Assembly (NCBI GenBank): GCA_944389985.1 | Contig: CALXON010000086.1 | Coordinates: forward strand, 1-5,663 | Origin: an uncultured Spirochaetaceae bacterium | GTDB taxonomy: Bacteria > Spirochaetota > Spirochaetia > Sphaerochaetales > Sphaerochaetaceae | DNA: 5,663 nt | Direction of reading: 5' to 3' | Shown here: one piece after another, positions 1-5,663 of the stretch | Numbering within the stretch: position 1 is the stretch's first letter | Layout of the letters: each line of letters begins with the position of its first letter | Translations under genes and position numbers: made by a program | The notes under the pieces: model-generated | What the model saw: the letters and a program-made list of their open reading frames with translations, nothing else | What the model was told of the DNA's origin: nothing | Databases searched by the model: none

Positions 1-40
1 AAAACAACATTATGCTTATACAATAATGAAGCGCCCAGCG
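1..40. other. Short AT-rich flank downstream of smc
   Basis: These 40 bases follow the smc stop. I see no convincing terminator: the only hairpin on the minus strand is CGC-TGG-GCG, three base pairs with no adjoining T-run. A minus-strand TATAAG (around 14-19) could be a -10 for a gene further left, but there is no way to test that within the window. Confidence 0.3.
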
Positions 41-2857
41 TCAATTGTCAAAATCAACTTCCTTGTTGCTGTCATCGAAAATGACAGGCTCACCTTTGAC
101 ACTCTCAAGCCTGTAGCTTGTAGTGATAGATACACCGGGCTCCATCTGGGTGACACCGAGAAGGCTCTGGGAGCCTGTAACGGTATGCTTGTTGTGGGTG
201 ATGATGATGAACTGGCTTGATCTCGAGAAGTCATCGAGGACTCCGAGGAAGTAGCCGATGTTCCTGTCATCAAGCGCCGCATCAAGCTCATCGAGGATAC
301 AGAACGGAGACGGCTTCACCTGATAGGTCGCGAAGAGAAGTGCGACAGCTGTCATGGACCTCTCTCCTCCTGAGAGGAGGTTGAGGTACTGAGGCTTCTT
401 TCCTGGTGGCTGTGCAAGGATGTTGATACCCGATGTGAGGACATTCTCGGGATCCTCAAGGGTGATCTCGGCCCTACCACCTCCGAAGAGACGCTTGAAC
501 ATGGCCTGGAAGTTCGCGCTGATCTCCTTGTATGTCTTCGTGAAGAGCTCCTCCGAGCGGTGAGTGATCTCATCAAGGACCTGCTCGAGGTCTGCCTTTG
601 CCTTCCCGAGATCCTCCAGATGCTTGGCGTAGAACTTGTACTGCTCAAGCGACTCCTCATACTCCTGCTCGGCCATGTAGTTGATGTTGCCGAATGACTG
701 GAGTTCCTTCTGGACCTCCTTGAGCTCGTTCTGTATCAAGGTCTCCGAAGGAATGTCCTTGTCCTTGTACTCATCCATGAACTCGCCGAGGTTCCTTCCG
801 TACTTATTGAAGAAGTTCTGAACTGTTGTCTGTGTGAGACTTCCTGAGTTCTCCATCCAGATCTGCTGCTCGCTTGCAGCCTTCTGTGCGTTTGTAAGCT
901 GATTGACGAGGTTATCCTTCAGCTGTCTCTTCTCCGAAAGTGCCCTGCTCCTTCCTGCCGACTCGGAGGAAAGGATGTTGTACTCCTCGCCCTTCTCCTT
1001 CTTCTCGTCGACGGCGGCCTTCTTCTCCTCATCCTTAGCCCTGAGCATATCGGCAACCTCATCCATGCGGCTTCTGGCCTTCTCGGCCTCCGCAAGCATG
1101 TCGGAAAGGGAGAATGAACGGTCCTCAAGGGCCTTTCTCATGTTGCCGAGGATCGTCTGTGATGCTTCGACCGATGATTTCAGTTCTCCGAAATGTCTAT
1201 TCGCTGCATCAATCGCATCACGGAGTGAGTCGGTATCGCTGCGGAGTATCCTGACCCTCTCCCTAGCATCATCTATGAAGTGCCTGTTGGCGATGATCTC
1301 GCTCCTGACTTCCTGCTCCTTCTTCTCAGCTTCCCTCTTCCTCGATATAAGACCCTCAGGAGAGAGAAGCGTATCGATGACAGGAGGAATCGATGCCTTG
1401 TACTCTGTGAACGCCGCGATCATCTCATCAAGACCCGATGAGACCTTGGAGAAATCACGGACAGTGATCTCCTTCGAGAGCGGAACATCCTCCTTGAGTG
1501 ATGAGATGTAGTCGATCCTGCCCTGAAGCATCTTTGTCAGCTCTCCGGCCTTGTCCCTCAGAGCCTTCTCCGCATTCTCCCTGCGCTCAGATGAATACTC
1601 GGTTCCTGTATTCTCATCGACCTCGCTTATGAGCTCCTCTATAAGTGACTTGAGCTCTTCAGACAGCCTCTGGAGATCCTGATCGAGCTCATTGTTGCGC
1701 TCTTCCCTTCTTGAGATCTCATCCTCGGTCTCCTGGATTTTCGAGGTATTATCCTCCAGCATCTTCCTCAGAGCCGCTATCTGCCTCTCCTCTTCCTCAA
1801 GCCTTTCCTCGTTATCCCTGACAGTCTCCTCATAGCTCTCGATCTCGGCTCTGTCACGGTCGATCGAGACCTTGATCTCCTCTGCCTTATCCCGGCTTGA
1901 TCGCTCAGAGATAGCATAGTCCTGATACCTCTCGTTGAGCATCGAGATCGCCTGCTCGGCAGACTGGATCCGACCGTCAAGCGAGGTCATCTTGAGCTGG
2001 AGAGCATGAAGATTGTCACTATCTGTCCTGACAGCCTCCTGCTCGGAGTTTATCTGATCGGTAATCGATGAGATGGCATTCTGCAGCCTCTCTGACTCGG
2101 CCTGAGCCTCCGCAAGAAGCCTCGCCCTCTCATCATTCATCAGGGAGTATGTCCTCAGCTGTCCGAGATGGAACTGGACATCGAGCTCGAAAGCCCTCTT
2201 CTCAAGATCCTTGGCCTTTATCGCCTTCTCAGCCTGGGTCCTTGTCCTGTCACAGATTCTCTTGGCTTCCCTTGCCTGTATCTCTATGTCACTGATGTTC
2301 TCTTCAGTTCTCTGGAGCTTATTCTGGGCCTCATTGCACTGTGCCTTGAATCTGGAGATTCCCGCAGCTTCCTCAAAGATGTACCTTCTGTCCTCAGGCT
2401 TCGTCGAGAGGATCTGGTCGATCTTGCCCTGCTCGAGGATCGAGTACGCACTCTTTCCGACACCCGTGTCGAAAAAGAGCTCCTGGATGTTCCTCAGAAG
2501 ACAGCGCTGCTTGTTCAGGTAGTACTCACTCTCACCTGAACGGAAGACCCTTCTCTTGATCTCGATCTCCTCGACATCTGTAGGAAGGGTGTGTGCGCTG
2601 TTGTCGATCACGAGCGTCACTTCGGCGAATGTCATCGGCTTTCTGGTATCGGTACCGTTGAAGATGACATCTTCCTTCTTGCCGGCCCTTATGGTCTTCA
2701 TGGACTGCTCTCCGAGAACCCACTTGACCGCATCGACAATATTCGACTTGCCGCATCCGTTCGGACCAATGAGTGCGGTGATACCGTCAACGAAGTTTAT
2801 ATGAGTTCTGTCAGCAAAGCTCTTGAAGCCGTAGAGTTCTAGTGACTTGAGGAACAA
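41..2857 (-). CDS. smc: Chromosome segregation ATPase SMC (short, P115-like)
   Basis: SMC proteins are ATP-driven DNA-organising dimers that compact and help separate chromosomes. The start is TTG at 2857: it gives the classic SMC N-terminus MFLKSLELYGFKSFADRT and sits 6 nt after a perfect AAGGAGG. The product is 938 residues. Seen: Walker A GPNGCGKS (residues 31-38), the N-head motif around KPEDRRYIFEEAAG, long charged coiled coil from about 166 to 400, a non-coil-like centre (about 405-505), a second coil to about 720, GNINYMAEQEYEE near 722, ABC signature LSGGE (828-832) and Walker B FCILDE (852-857) followed by LDAALDD. Both ATPase halves are complete, so the gene looks functional. Bacterial SMCs are usually about 1150-1190 residues; here the arms are short and no standard hinge is recognisable. 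No scpA or scpB lies in the window. It is divergent from rnhB. Family assignment is very secure; the lack of a hinge is judged by eye. Confidence 0.97.
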   Translation of the reverse strand: MFLKSLELYGFKSFADRTHINFVDGITALIGPNGCGKSNIVDAVKWVLGEQSMKTIRAGKKEDVIFNGTDTRKPMTFAEVTLVIDNSAHTLPTDVEEIEIKRRVFRSGESEYYLNKQRCLLRNIQELFFDTGVGKSAYSILEQGKIDQILSTKPEDRRYIFEEAAGISRFKAQCNEAQNKLQRTEENISDIEIQAREAKRICDRTRTQAEKAIKAKDLEKRAFELDVQFHLGQLRTYSLMNDERARLLAEAQAESERLQNAISSITDQINSEQEAVRTDSDNLHALQLKMTSLDGRIQSAEQAISMLNERYQDYAISERSSRDKAEEIKVSIDRDRAEIESYEETVRDNEERLEEEERQIAALRKMLEDNTSKIQETEDEISRREERNNELDQDLQRLSEELKSLIEELISEVDENTGTEYSSERRENAEKALRDKAGELTKMLQGRIDYISSLKEDVPLSKEITVRDFSKVSSGLDEMIAAFTEYKASIPPVIDTLLSPEGLISRKREAEKKEQEVRSEIIANRHFIDDARERVRILRSDTDSLRDAIDAANRHFGELKSSVEASQTILGNMRKALEDRSFSLSDMLAEAEKARSRMDEVADMLRAKDEEKKAAVDEKKEKGEEYNILSSESAGRSRALSEKRQLKDNLVNQLTNAQKAASEQQIWMENSGSLTQTTVQNFFNKYGRNLGEFMDEYKDKDIPSETLIQNELKEVQKELQSFGNINYMAEQEYEESLEQYKFYAKHLEDLGKAKADLEQVLDEITHRSEELFTKTYKEISANFQAMFKRLFGGGRAEITLEDPENVLTSGINILAQPPGKKPQYLNLLSGGERSMTAVALLFATYQVKPSPFCILDELDAALDDRNIGYFLGVLDDFSRSSQFIIITHNKHTVTGSQSLLGVTQMEPGVSITTSYRLESVKGEPVIFDDSNKEVDFDN

Positions 2858-2863
2858 AGGCCC

Positions 2864-2870
2864 CCTCCTT
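2864..2870 (-). promoter_or_regulatory. Ribosome binding site fixing the smc TTG start
   Basis: The minus strand reads AAGGAGG, a full match to the anti-Shine-Dalgarno complement, 6 nt before TTG at 2857. It decides the start: the reading frame stays open for 125 more codons upstream, but that part is antisense to rnhB and has no SMC similarity. Confidence 0.9.
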
Positions 2871-2897
2871 GAAAAGAAATCTTCCCGATTATAGCAT
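2869..2897 (+). promoter_or_regulatory. Probable sigma-70 promoter of rnhB
   Basis: The plus strand has TTGAAA (2869-2874, 5/6 match) and, 17 bp on, TAGCAT (2892-2897, 4/6 match). The start point would be near 2904, giving a leader of only about 5 nt to ATG 2909 or about 35 nt to ATG 2939. The -10 overlaps the smc -10 on the other strand. Prediction from consensus only. Confidence 0.45.
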
Positions 2898-2915
2898 TTA
2901 GCAAAGCAATGGAAA
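2888..2915 (-). promoter_or_regulatory. Probable sigma-70 promoter of smc
   Basis: The minus strand has a perfect -10 TATAAT (2893-2888) and, 16 bp upstream, TTTCCA (2915-2910), a 4/6 match to TTGACA. Transcription would start near 2881, leaving a leader of about 23 nt that includes the AAGGAGG. The -35 lies inside the 5' end of rnhB if rnhB starts at 2909. Prediction from consensus only. Confidence 0.6.
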
Positions 2916-3535
2916 ACACACTCTTCTCTGCAATCGGAATGGATGAGCGTCATCTTGTCATCTGCGGGACGGATGAGGCCGGAAGGGGGCCTCTTGCAGG
3001 GCCCGTAGTCGCTGCTGCCGTTGTCCTTCCGGATGATTTCCCGAGAGAGATACTGGGTGACAGCAAGGCGCTCTCGGAAAAGAGAAGACTCGAGGCTGAG
3101 AGGATCATCAAGGAGAAGGCTGTCTGGGCCGTTGCTTCCGTAAGTCACAGGGAAATAGACAGGATAAACATTCTCAACGCCTCCATGCTCGCGATGAGGA
3201 AGGCATACATTAAAGTCAGCGCAATGACACATGTTGATCTTCTTCTTGCGGACGGGAACAGATGTCCCGATGTCGATATAGAATGCAGGGCAATTGTAAA
3301 GGGAGATGCGAAGATACCTGAGATAATGGCTGCATCGATACTCGCGAAGAATGAACGTGACAGGATCATGGTACTTGCGTCAGGAAAATGGCCGGGATAC
3401 GGCTATGAGAAGCACAAGGGCTATCCGTCAAAGGCACACCGCGATGCGATTCTCCGCCTCGGGCCCTCACCCATCCAGCGTCTGACATTCCATACAGGAC
3501 TGGAGAAAGAGGAGAAGCAGCCGGAACTTTTCTGA
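2909..3535 (+). CDS. rnhB: Ribonuclease HII
   Basis: RNase HII cuts the RNA strand of RNA-DNA hybrids and incises at single ribonucleotides in duplex DNA, starting ribonucleotide excision repair in the cytoplasm. The 208-residue product shows the family motifs in order: DEAGRGPLAGPV (D22, E23), GDSKALSEKRR (D51), LLLADGN (D115), IVKGDAKIPEIMAASILAK (D133) and GYEKHKGYPSKAH. D22, E23, D115 and D133 fit the four-acid metal site; the last two are 18 residues apart, as in E. coli D108 and D126. The usual SPIHR motif reads SPIQR here. The C-terminus is QPELF, matching a sliding-clamp-binding peptide. The start is uncertain: neither ATG 2909 nor in-frame ATG 2939 has a good ribosome binding site, and both place the first motif at a normal distance. 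It ends 9 bp before the convergent fic gene. Confidence 0.96.
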   Translation: MENTLFSAIGMDERHLVICGTDEAGRGPLAGPVVAAAVVLPDDFPREILGDSKALSEKRRLEAERIIKEKAVWAVASVSHREIDRINILNASMLAMRKAYIKVSAMTHVDLLLADGNRCPDVDIECRAIVKGDAKIPEIMAASILAKNERDRIMVLASGKWPGYGYEKHKGYPSKAHRDAILRLGPSPIQRLTFHTGLEKEEKQPELF

Positions 3536-3544
3536 TTCAGTGAA

Positions 3545-4294
3545 TTAGGTTTCCAATGATCTCTTCCTGCCAAGGAATTCCCTGATAGCATCCTCATCTT
3601 CCTGTCTCTGCCTTCTTAGTTCTTCATCAGATATGGTTCTCTTTCTGTCATAGCCTGAAATACACATGTCATACAGGAAACTCTTTATCTGATCCTTTTG
3701 GTTTGTCTCATAGAAATTGACAAGAAGACCTGAAAACTCAGTAAGCCTGTCATCAGGAACGGAAAGAACACCACACCCATGACTGATAAGCTCATGATTT
3801 GCTATGAGCTGGGCAGTTCTCTTGTTTCCATCATCGAAATACTGTCCCCGCATTACAGAAAGCATAAGCTCAATAGCTCTTTCAGTAGGACTGGCGATAG
3901 ACCGGATACGGTCCAGTTCAGCTTCTATCTTCTCCACGGTAGGAATCTCCGGCACCCAGTCCGTTCCAGATATCCTTACAGAAATCTCCCGGATGCTCCC
4001 TGCTGTTCGCATGATATTACTCTGTATGAGAAAGTTGAGATGTCTCAAATAGCGCAGATTGACAGGATACTCAAGCGTCTCCAGAAGAAAGTACCAGGCA
4101 TGTTTCAGGTTGATGATCTTGGCAACATCCTCATACCCTAGATCAGAAACAACAAGTCCATCATAGATCTGCTGTGTCTCAGGGAATGTGACATTGATTC
4201 CCTCGACTCTGGCTTCTCTGTAGATGGAATCCACAATAATCCGTTTTGCGAAATCAGAGTTATCCTCTACGGACATCTGGAATTTGTCTTTCAT
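3545..4294 (-). CDS. Fic-fold protein with Gln in place of the catalytic His
   Basis: Fic/Doc proteins usually transfer AMP or another phosphate-containing group onto target proteins. This 249-residue product has a Fic core: the motif at 151-159 reads QYFDDGNKR against the usual H-x-F-x-(D/E)-G-N-(G/K)-R. Q151 (codon CAG, 3844-3842) replaces the catalytic histidine, while F153, D155, G156, N157 and R159 remain. K158 resembles the Doc type. GTDWVPEIP (110-118) precedes it, as in many Fic proteins. REARVEGIN (26-34) resembles the N-terminal inhibitory helix (S/T)xxxE(G/N), but the residue four before E31 is glutamate. Start ATG 4294 has AAAGGA 8 nt upstream and gives the N-terminus expected of this subgroup; a TTG in frame at 4369 has no ribosome binding site. 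The gene overlaps a small upstream ORF by 35 bp and is more AT-rich than smc, suggesting transfer. I recall a Gln-containing Fic subgroup in other bacteria, so this is probably not a random mutation. Fold secure; activity unknown. Confidence 0.9.
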   Translation of the reverse strand: MKDKFQMSVEDNSDFAKRIIVDSIYREARVEGINVTFPETQQIYDGLVVSDLGYEDVAKIINLKHAWYFLLETLEYPVNLRYLRHLNFLIQSNIMRTAGSIREISVRISGTDWVPEIPTVEKIEAELDRIRSIASPTERAIELMLSVMRGQYFDDGNKRTAQLIANHELISHGCGVLSVPDDRLTEFSGLLVNFYETNQKDQIKSFLYDMCISGYDRKRTISDEELRRQRQEDEDAIREFLGRKRSLET

Positions 4295-4436
4295 CTCCTG
4301 CTTCCTTTCCTGAATTTCTCTCTTCTCTGATCTTTCTGCAATATTCCCTGATGATGCGATCATCTTCAATGAACTGTTCAGAGCGCTCTATCTCCCTGAC
4401 CGCATATTCATATCCGGAAAGTTTCCTGTTTTCCAT
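4260..4436 (-). CDS. Small charged protein upstream of and overlapping fic (possible partner or antitoxin)
   Basis: This encodes 58 residues starting MENRKLSGYEYAVREIER, rich in Glu and Arg and predicted helical through about residue 40, with a polar tail (41-58) encoded where it overlaps fic. I do not recognise the family; it lacks the pattern I associate with VbhA/FicA antitoxins and shows no DNA-binding helix-turn-helix. Its stop lies inside fic, and the fic start lies in its last third in another frame, an arrangement typical of translationally coupled pairs such as antitoxin-toxin operons. ATG 4436 has no clear Shine-Dalgarno; a TTG in frame at 4445 would add three residues. With a -10-like TATACT ending at 4445 the message could be almost leaderless. 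A role as regulator of the Fic protein is inferred only from position. It could instead be a non-coding leader. Confidence 0.5.
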   Translation of the reverse strand: MENRKLSGYEYAVREIERSEQFIEDDRIIREYCRKIREERNSGKEAGDERQIPDVRRG

Positions 4437-4444
4437 ACAGATCA

Positions 4445-4473
4445 AGTATACAACAAAACACTGACAATAAGAA
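4445..4473 (-). promoter_or_regulatory. Possible weak promoter of the small ORF-fic unit
   Basis: The minus strand has TATACT (4450-4445, 5/6 match to TATAAT) with TTCTTA (4473-4468, 3/6 match) 17 bp upstream. The start would fall near 4438, just before ATG 4436, so the message would be nearly leaderless. It lies directly after the tRNA terminator, so the unit needs its own promoter unless there is read-through. The -35 is poor. Confidence 0.35.
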
Positions 4474-4480
4474 TTTCTGC

Positions 4481-4508
4481 AAAAAAATATCCTTCACGGA
4501 TGGAAGGA
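4481..4508 (-). terminator. Rho-independent terminator after tRNA-Gly
   Basis: On the minus strand TCCTTC and GAAGGA form a 6-bp stem around a 7-nt loop (CATCCGT), followed by TATTTTTTT. The hairpin starts 10 nt after the tRNA discriminator base, so it ends the tRNA transcript and separates it from the downstream fic unit. The stem is short but the T-run is good. Confidence 0.75.
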
Positions 4509-4517
4509 AAACAGTTA

Positions 4518-4589
<72 letters not shown>

Positions 4590-4605
4590 ATCAGCAACAG
4601 GCAGT

Positions 4606-4634
4606 ACCTTACACGAAGAGGAAACAAGTGTCAA
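4606..4634 (-). promoter_or_regulatory. Promoter of tRNA-Gly
   Basis: The minus strand has a perfect -35 TTGACA (4634-4629), a 17-bp spacer and TAAGGT (4611-4606) as a 3/6 -10. Transcription would start near 4599, about 10 nt before the mature tRNA 5' end. The strong -35 and spacing support it despite the weak -10. It runs divergently from the bpuR promoter. Confidence 0.6.
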
Positions 4635-4640
4635 TATATC

Positions 4641-4669
4641 TTTTCATAAAATTCCGTTGATGATATAAG
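4641..4669 (+). promoter_or_regulatory. Probable promoter of the bpuR-like operon
   Basis: The plus strand has TTTTCA (4641-4646, 4/6 match) and, 17 bp on, TATAAG (4664-4669, 5/6 match). Transcription would start near 4676, giving a leader of about 27 nt that contains GGAGG at 4690-4694, 8 nt before ATG 4703. Known BpuR of Borrelia binds its own message to limit translation, so this short leader is a candidate autoregulatory site; that is inference. Confidence 0.55.
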
Positions 4670-4702
4670 TACTACAAACAATCAGTAACGGAGGACCCGA
4701 TC

Positions 4703-5002
4703 ATGGGAGAGCGAGGAGAGGTCTTTTCGACCAAATTAGTAAAGAATGACCGCACATACTTCTTCAACGTCAAGGAGAACATCTACGGAGATCTTTTCCT
4801 TAATATCGTTGAGTCCCGTCCTACAGATACAGAGGGACGTTACCTCAGACAGTCTGTAATCGTCTATCAGGAGGACATGGGAGAGTTCATCAAGGAATTC
4901 CAGAAGTCAATCGACTACATAAAGATGCATGGAACAAGAGTCAGGGAGGACAGTCTCACGAGAAGGAGAAGGAATCCTGACACGGATGGCGGAAGGTCCT
5001 GA
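4703..5002 (+). CDS. bpuR: PUR-domain nucleic-acid-binding protein, BpuR/DUF3276 family
   Basis: PUR-domain proteins bind single-stranded or duplex nucleic acid through a four-strand sheet plus helix. In Borrelia burgdorferi BpuR binds erp operator DNA and RNA and limits translation of its own message. The 99-residue product opens GERGEVFSTKLVKNDRTYFF, then NVKENIYGDLFLNIVESRP and RQSVIVYQEDMGEFIKEFQK, which fits the strand-rich half followed by the amphipathic helix of one PUR repeat (about residues 4-75). A basic tail follows (VREDSLTRRRRNP, about 80-92), likely to help nucleic acid binding. No membrane or signal segment is present. ATG 4703 has GGAGG 8 nt upstream. The stop is 2 bp before the next gene, so the two are probably co-transcribed. 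Family is recognised from sequence and from its place near smc and rnhB; its targets in this organism are unknown. Confidence 0.9.
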   Translation: MGERGEVFSTKLVKNDRTYFFNVKENIYGDLFLNIVESRPTDTEGRYLRQSVIVYQEDMGEFIKEFQKSIDYIKMHGTRVREDSLTRRRRNPDTDGGRS

Positions 5003-5004
5003 TC

Positions 5005-5663
5005 ATGGATATCTTCGACAGGCGCTATGCGGAAGCGATACTCCGCTATGCGCTCAGGCTTGAAAGCGGAGATGTGCTCTCCATAAATACAGAGGAGGAG
5101 AACTCCGCTTTCGCTCATGACATTGCGGAACTTGCAAGGGAGATCACCGGAAACGGCACGTTCATACAGACAATAGAGAACGGAAAGGTCGTCTCAAGCG
5201 AGGAGGCATGTACTGACTATCCGATTGACAGGAAGCCTACCGCCCTGCTCTACATACCTGTCTACCATGAGTATGATCAGATTGATGGGGAAAGAGCTCT
5301 GACAGTTCCTGAAATCCAGAGATTCAGACATCTTGCGGATCCGCTCGACAACCCGCTTCCGTCAATTGCCTTCGCTGCAGCTCCTGTGCCATCCGATGCA
5401 TGGGGCATGATGATTGACAACGACGGAGGAAGGGAGATTCCCGCATCACTCATATCATCACTTCTTTCCCTTGAGGATGATGACTTCATCGCCCGCCTTA
5501 AAGAGAATGAGGATCTCCTGATCTATGAGAGGAACGAGCTTAACAGACTCAGACTCACGAAATGCCATATAGAGGATGAGAACGGAACTGACATCACGTT
5601 CTCTTTCCTGAAGGATTCGGTATTCGCGACTACTGTCACGGAACTTGCGTCAGGAAGAAGATT
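5005..5663 (+). CDS. M29-family metallo-aminopeptidase, N-terminal part (runs off window)
   Basis: M29 enzymes are cytoplasmic dimeric metal-dependent aminopeptidases that remove N-terminal residues from peptides. The 219 complete codons visible show the N-terminal region of the family: YAEAILRYALRLESGDVLSI (8-27), an alpha/beta segment, IAFAAAPVPSDAWGMM near 117-132, which fits the family's A-x-P-T-x-x-W-A type motif, and LRLTKCHIEDENGTDITFSF near 183-202, which fits the L-R-G-x-GTD-L-T type segment. The metal-binding Glu, His and Asp residues of characterised members lie further C-terminal, outside the window, so catalytic competence cannot be judged. ATG 5005 follows the bpuR stop by 2 bp, with GGAAGG 8 nt upstream inside the bpuR end, indicating translational coupling. 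Similarity is moderate and recognised by eye. Expected full length is about 400 residues. Confidence 0.75.
   Translation, partial: MDIFDRRYAEAILRYALRLESGDVLSINTEEENSAFAHDIAELAREITGNGTFIQTIENGKVVSSEEACTDYPIDRKPTALLYIPVYHEYDQIDGERALTVPEIQRFRHLADPLDNPLPSIAFAAAPVPSDAWGMMIDNDGGREIPASLISSLLSLEDDDFIARLKENEDLLIYERNELNRLRLTKCHIEDENGTDITFSFLKDSVFATTVTELASGRR

Noticed and set aside
29..43. Hairpin as smc terminator
   Set aside because: Only three base pairs and no adjoining T-run on the minus strand.
903..1511. 202-codon plus-strand open frame inside smc
   Set aside because: It is Ser/Leu-rich antisense of the SMC coiled coil, with no motif or ribosome binding site; a compositional shadow.
2168..2539. 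Plus-strand open frames of about 75-123 codons inside smc
   Set aside because: Several overlapping frames are open at once opposite conserved SMC head sequence, as expected from biased codon use.
2858..3232. 125-codon N-terminal extension of smc
   Set aside because: The frame is open but antisense to rnhB, has no SMC similarity, and the family N-terminus with a perfect ribosome binding site begins at 2857.
3370..3386. Shared string ACTTGCGTCAGGA in rnhB and near 5643
   Set aside because: Both copies encode Leu-Ala-Ser-Gly in unrelated coding sequences; most likely chance.
3779..4141. 120-codon plus-strand open frame inside fic
   Set aside because: It is opposite the conserved Fic core, with no recognisable domain and no ribosome binding site.
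4295..4369. Longer Fic protein starting at TTG 4369
   Set aside because: There is no ribosome binding site, the added 25 residues share the DNA of the small upstream ORF, and ATG 4294 has AAAGGA at proper distance and gives the usual subgroup N-terminus.

Overview
The window looks like core chromosome of a spirochaete. The best evidence is gene order. A short SMC (P115-type) gene, an RNase HII gene and a small PUR-domain protein of the BpuR/DUF3276 family lie together, and from memory Borrelia burgdorferi has the same trio side by side (BB0045, BB0046, BB0047). Core genes here are GC-moderate: hand counts of two 60-base blocks in smc gave 53% and 57% GC. That excludes Borrelia itself and suits a Sphaerochaeta- or Treponema-like member of the Spirochaetales. 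The genus is an inference.

Layout: smc (minus strand, 41-2857) fills the left half. It is divergent from rnhB (plus, 2909-3535) across 51 bp that appear to hold overlapping back-to-back promoters. rnhB converges with only 9 bp to spare on a two-gene minus-strand unit: a small charged ORF (4260-4436) followed by a Fic-fold gene (3545-4294) that overlaps it by 35 bp. Next come a rho-independent terminator, tRNA-Gly(TCC) with a good promoter (minus), and a second divergent promoter region. The bpuR-like gene (plus, 4703-5002) follows, and 2 bp after it starts an M29-family aminopeptidase gene that runs off the right edge.

smc and rnhB serve chromosome organisation and removal of ribonucleotides or RNA from DNA. 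The PUR protein is expected to bind nucleic acid, and the aminopeptidase to trim peptides. The Fic unit looks like an accessory insertion between rnhB and tRNA-Gly: three 60-base blocks in it counted 33%, 42% and 42% GC.

Points most worth a second look: (1) the Fic protein has glutamine where the catalytic histidine should be, keeps the rest of the motif, and has an overlapping small upstream partner; (2) the SMC is short (938 residues) and lacks a recognisable hinge in the middle of its coiled coil; (3) RNase HII ends in QPELF, a match to the bacterial sliding-clamp-binding pentapeptide. No CRISPR array, insertion sequence or complete mobile element is visible, and no gene-free stretch exceeds 300 bases.
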